Part shown: positions 62,221-64,000 of the stretch, in pieces | How the letters are laid out: each line of letters opens with the position of its first letter | How positions within the stretch are numbered: position 1 is the first letter of the stretch | Source: JAWLBM01 sp041687675 | GTDB taxonomy: Bacteria > Pseudomonadota > Alphaproteobacteria > Rhizobiales > Pleomorphomonadaceae | NCBI GenBank assembly: GCA_041687675.1 | Contig: JAWLBM010000023.1 | Span: forward strand, 1 to 64,000 | DNA length: 64,000 bases | Reading direction: 5' to 3' | The notes under the pieces: model-generated | Seen by the model: the letters and a program-made list of their open reading frames with translations, nothing else | Told to the model about the DNA's origin: nothing | The model's database searches: none | Translations under genes and position numbers: made by a program

Positions 62221-63435
62221 ATGAGTGAGACCGCCGCGCCGCTGCCCGCGGCTGCCCCGGGCCGATCCGCCGGGGGCGCCGCCATGGGGATCCTGGCGGC
62301 GATCAGCGTGGCGCACCTGCTCAACGACCTTATGCAGTCGGTGATCCCGGCGATCTACCCGATCCTGAAGAGCGACTTCGGGCTCGACTTCGGCCAGATC
62401 GGCATGATCCAGCTCGCCTTCCAGCTCACCGCCTCGGTGCTGCAGCCGGCGGTCGGCATCCTCACCGACCGGCGCCCGCAGCCCTTTTCGCTGGCGGGCG
62501 GCATGGCGTTCACGCTGGCCGGCCTGCTCTTGCTGTCGGTGGCCACCAGCTACGCCTGGCTGCTCGTGGCGGTGGCCCTCGTCGGAATCGGCTCGTCCGT
62601 GTTCCACCCCGAGGCCTCGCGGGTGGCGCGGATGGCCTCGGGCGGACGCTACGGCTTCGCCCAGTCGGTGTTCCAGGTCGGCGGCAACTTCGGCGCCGCG
62701 ATCGGCCCGCTGCTGGCGGCCGTGGTCGTGCTGGGGCGTGGCCAGGCGAGCCTCGCCTGGTTCGCCCTGATCGCCCTCGCGGCGATGCTGCTGCTCGCCC
62801 GCGTCGGCTTCTGGTACCGGGAGAACCACGTCCAGCGCAGCCGCGCCACCGCCTCGCAGGCGCATGCCCTGCCCCGGCGCGTGGTGGTGACGTCGCTCGC
62901 CATCCTCGGCGTGCTTACCTTCTCCAAGTACTTCTACATGGCGGCGCTGACCAGCTACTACACCTTCTACCTCATCGACGGCTTCGGCCTATCGGTCGGC
63001 GACGCGCAGATCCTGCTGTTCGTCTTCCTCGCCGCGGTGGCGCTCGGCACCTTCGCCGGCGGCCCCGTGGGCGACCGTATCGGCCGGCGGGCGGTGATCT
63101 GGGTGTCGATTCTCGGCGCCCTGCCGATGACCGCCGCGCTGCCGCACGTCGGACTCTGGGCCTGCGTGCTCCTCTCGATCGGCATCGGCCTGGTCCTCTC
63201 GTCGGCGTTCTCGGCGATCGTCGTCTATGCGCAGGAACTGCTGCCGGGGAAGGTCGGGCTGGTCGGCGGGCTCTTCTTCGGCTTCGCCTTCGGCATGGGC
63301 GGCATCGGCGCCGCGCTGCTCGGCCAACTCGCCGACGCCACCTCGATTCAGTTCATGTTCGAGGTGACCGGTTTCCTGCCGGCGCTCGGGCTGCTGGCCA
63401 TCTTCCTGCCGGACGTCGGCCGGCGGCGGTCCTGA
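62221..63435 (+). CDS. MFS efflux transporter (fosmidomycin-resistance Fsr type)
   Basis: This is a twelve-helix exporter of 404 residues. The start of the membrane part, HLLNDLMQSVIPAIYPILK, and then FHPEASRVARMASGGRYG are the recognisable Fsr signature. Natural substrates of Fsr-like pumps are unknown. ATG 62221 has CGGAG upstream. A longer reading from 62125 lacks support. The 169 bases between the previous terminator and this gene hold its promoter, not identified. Confidence 0.88.
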   Translation: MSETAAPLPAAAPGRSAGGAAMGILAAISVAHLLNDLMQSVIPAIYPILKSDFGLDFGQIGMIQLAFQLTASVLQPAVGILTDRRPQPFSLAGGMAFTLAGLLLLSVATSYAWLLVAVALVGIGSSVFHPEASRVARMASGGRYGFAQSVFQVGGNFGAAIGPLLAAVVVLGRGQASLAWFALIALAAMLLLARVGFWYRENHVQRSRATASQAHALPRRVVVTSLAILGVLTFSKYFYMAALTSYYTFYLIDGFGLSVGDAQILLFVFLAAVALGTFAGGPVGDRIGRRAVIWVSILGALPMTAALPHVGLWACVLLSIGIGLVLSSAFSAIVVYAQELLPGKVGLVGGLFFGFAFGMGGIGAALLGQLADATSIQFMFEVTGFLPALGLLAIFLPDVGRRRS

Positions 63436-63495
63436 CGGCAACAAGGCCGGCCGCCCATGAGCCGGGGTCATGTCGAAAACTTACATATAGATCGT

Positions 63496-63535
63496 CGCAT
63501 TCGAATGCGGTTGTCCCTATGATGCAGCTCATAGG
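63496..63535. promoter_or_regulatory. Two palindromes before the sensor gene
   Basis: CGCATTCGAATGCG (63496-63509) is a perfect 14-base palindrome. CCTATGA (63516-63522) pairs with TCATAGG (63529-63535). Both lie 60-100 bases before the sensor start in an AT-richer stretch. They look like regulator binding sites, but the factor is unknown. Confidence 0.45.
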
Positions 63536-63594
63536 AGTTCGCCGATCGAAAGTCCGTGCGGCGAGAGAGTGGGCTCAAGCGGAGTTCGCGCGCA

Positions 63595-64000
63595 ATGCCG
63601 CATCGGTCGGACCGCTACCTCGGGATTCTCCAGGCGGCGGTGGTCGCGGTCGCGCTCGTGGCGGCGGTCGGCTGGGGCGTGATGTCCTGGCGCATCGCCT
63701 ACGCCGACGCGGTGGCCAGGGCCGAACGCAACGCCGATCTCGTCCGCGAGTACGCGCTGCGGCTGATCCAGACCCAGGAGATCCTGCTCGACGCGGCCGG
63801 CGCCTTCATCGGCCCGCTCGAGCCTGGGGACTACGCCTCGCGGCCGGTGCACGACTTTCTCGCCCGGGTGGAGCTTGCCCAACCCTCAACCCTCGGTCTC
63901 GGCTTCATCGACCCGCTCGGCCGATTCGCGGTCACCAGCCGGTCGGCCTGGCCCGAAGGCGATGCCTCATCGCGCGAGTACTTCCGCCGCATCGCCGACG
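63595..64000 (+). CDS. Membrane sensor protein (partial, cut by window end)
   Basis: ATG 63595 opens a frame that runs to the window edge without a stop (135 codons). It has a cytoplasmic start (MPHRSDRYL), one membrane helix (residues about 10-30, VVAVALVAAVGWGVM) and then a periplasmic Cache-type segment (ADLVREYALRLIQTQEILLDAA; GLGFIDPLGRFAVTSRSAWPEG; SREYFRRIADG), which is the pattern of dCache sensors that precede histidine kinase, GGDEF or methyl-accepting modules. The output domain lies beyond the window. Confidence 0.7.
   Translation, partial: MPHRSDRYLGILQAAVVAVALVAAVGWGVMSWRIAYADAVARAERNADLVREYALRLIQTQEILLDAAGAFIGPLEPGDYASRPVHDFLARVELAQPSTLGLGFIDPLGRFAVTSRSAWPEGDASSREYFRRIAD

Overview
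This window reads as a chromosomal segment of a high-GC alphaproteobacterium, most likely of the order Hyphomicrobiales (Rhizobiales). The markers are tolB-pal-cpoB-tilS-ftsH in a row, the alphaproteobacteria-restricted proteins TrcR (DUF1013), DUF1192 and RcdA (DUF1465), a zinc-ligand-poor L31, and two perfect CtrA-type boxes (TTAA-N7-TTAA). The genus cannot be fixed from the sequence alone. No tRNA, rRNA, CRISPR array, insertion sequence or prophage was seen.

Layout. 1-5715: cell-envelope and housekeeping block (tolB end, pal, cpoB, tilS, ftsH with a clear terminator). 5716-6882: an AT-richer two-gene insert, a RusA-like Holliday-junction nuclease coupled to a protein with a degenerate nuclease-like N-terminus and a HEPN-type C-terminus. 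6956-10377: trcR, a quinone oxidoreductase, DUF1192, a candidate small RNA under a CtrA box, rcdA and rpmE. 10703-21642: ABC exporter, propionyl-CoA synthetase, TauE/SafE permease, OpgC-like protein, two DUF465 proteins, purEK, class II amidotransferase, rpsU and a TPR lipoprotein.

21739-29291 is a catabolic locus. The minus-strand operon is LLM flavin monooxygenase, aldo/keto reductase, flavin reductase (frameshifted in this sequence) and a complete TRAP transporter. A GntR regulator and a Gfo/Idh/MocA oxidoreductase diverge from it. The gene set matches, by known logic, the sulfoquinovose monooxygenase (sulfo-SMO) route, but with a TRAP importer in place of an ABC importer and a possible NAD-dependent glycosidase in place of a GH31 enzyme. 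This is the best candidate for an undescribed pathway variant here.

29311-39902: ABC1-type kinase, an AbrB/Doc toxin-antitoxin pair whose toxin has lost its motif histidine, oligoendopeptidase F, a sigma-54 response regulator, an L,D-transpeptidase, a DUF882 murein peptidase and an SDR. 40212-43042: a membrane cytochrome b fused to an ethylbenzene-dehydrogenase-type haem domain, followed by a 2Fe-2S/FAD reductase, under a CtrA box. 43047-46718: a GGDEF-EAL sensor co-transcribed with a PstS-like binding protein.

46906-54865: amino-sugar catabolism (SIS deaminase plus nagA), a double-hairpin intergenic repeat, and a ribose-class ABC importer divergent from a 2-hydroxyacid dehydrogenase and a xylulokinase, with a palindromic operator between them. 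54947-62002: esterase, UDP-glucuronate epimerase, UDP-glucose dehydrogenase, a membrane-anchored protein of unknown function, a phosphoesterase and a Wza-type export lipoprotein, which together suggest a surface polysaccharide locus. 62221-64000: an Fsr-type MFS efflux pump and the start of a membrane sensor protein cut by the window edge.
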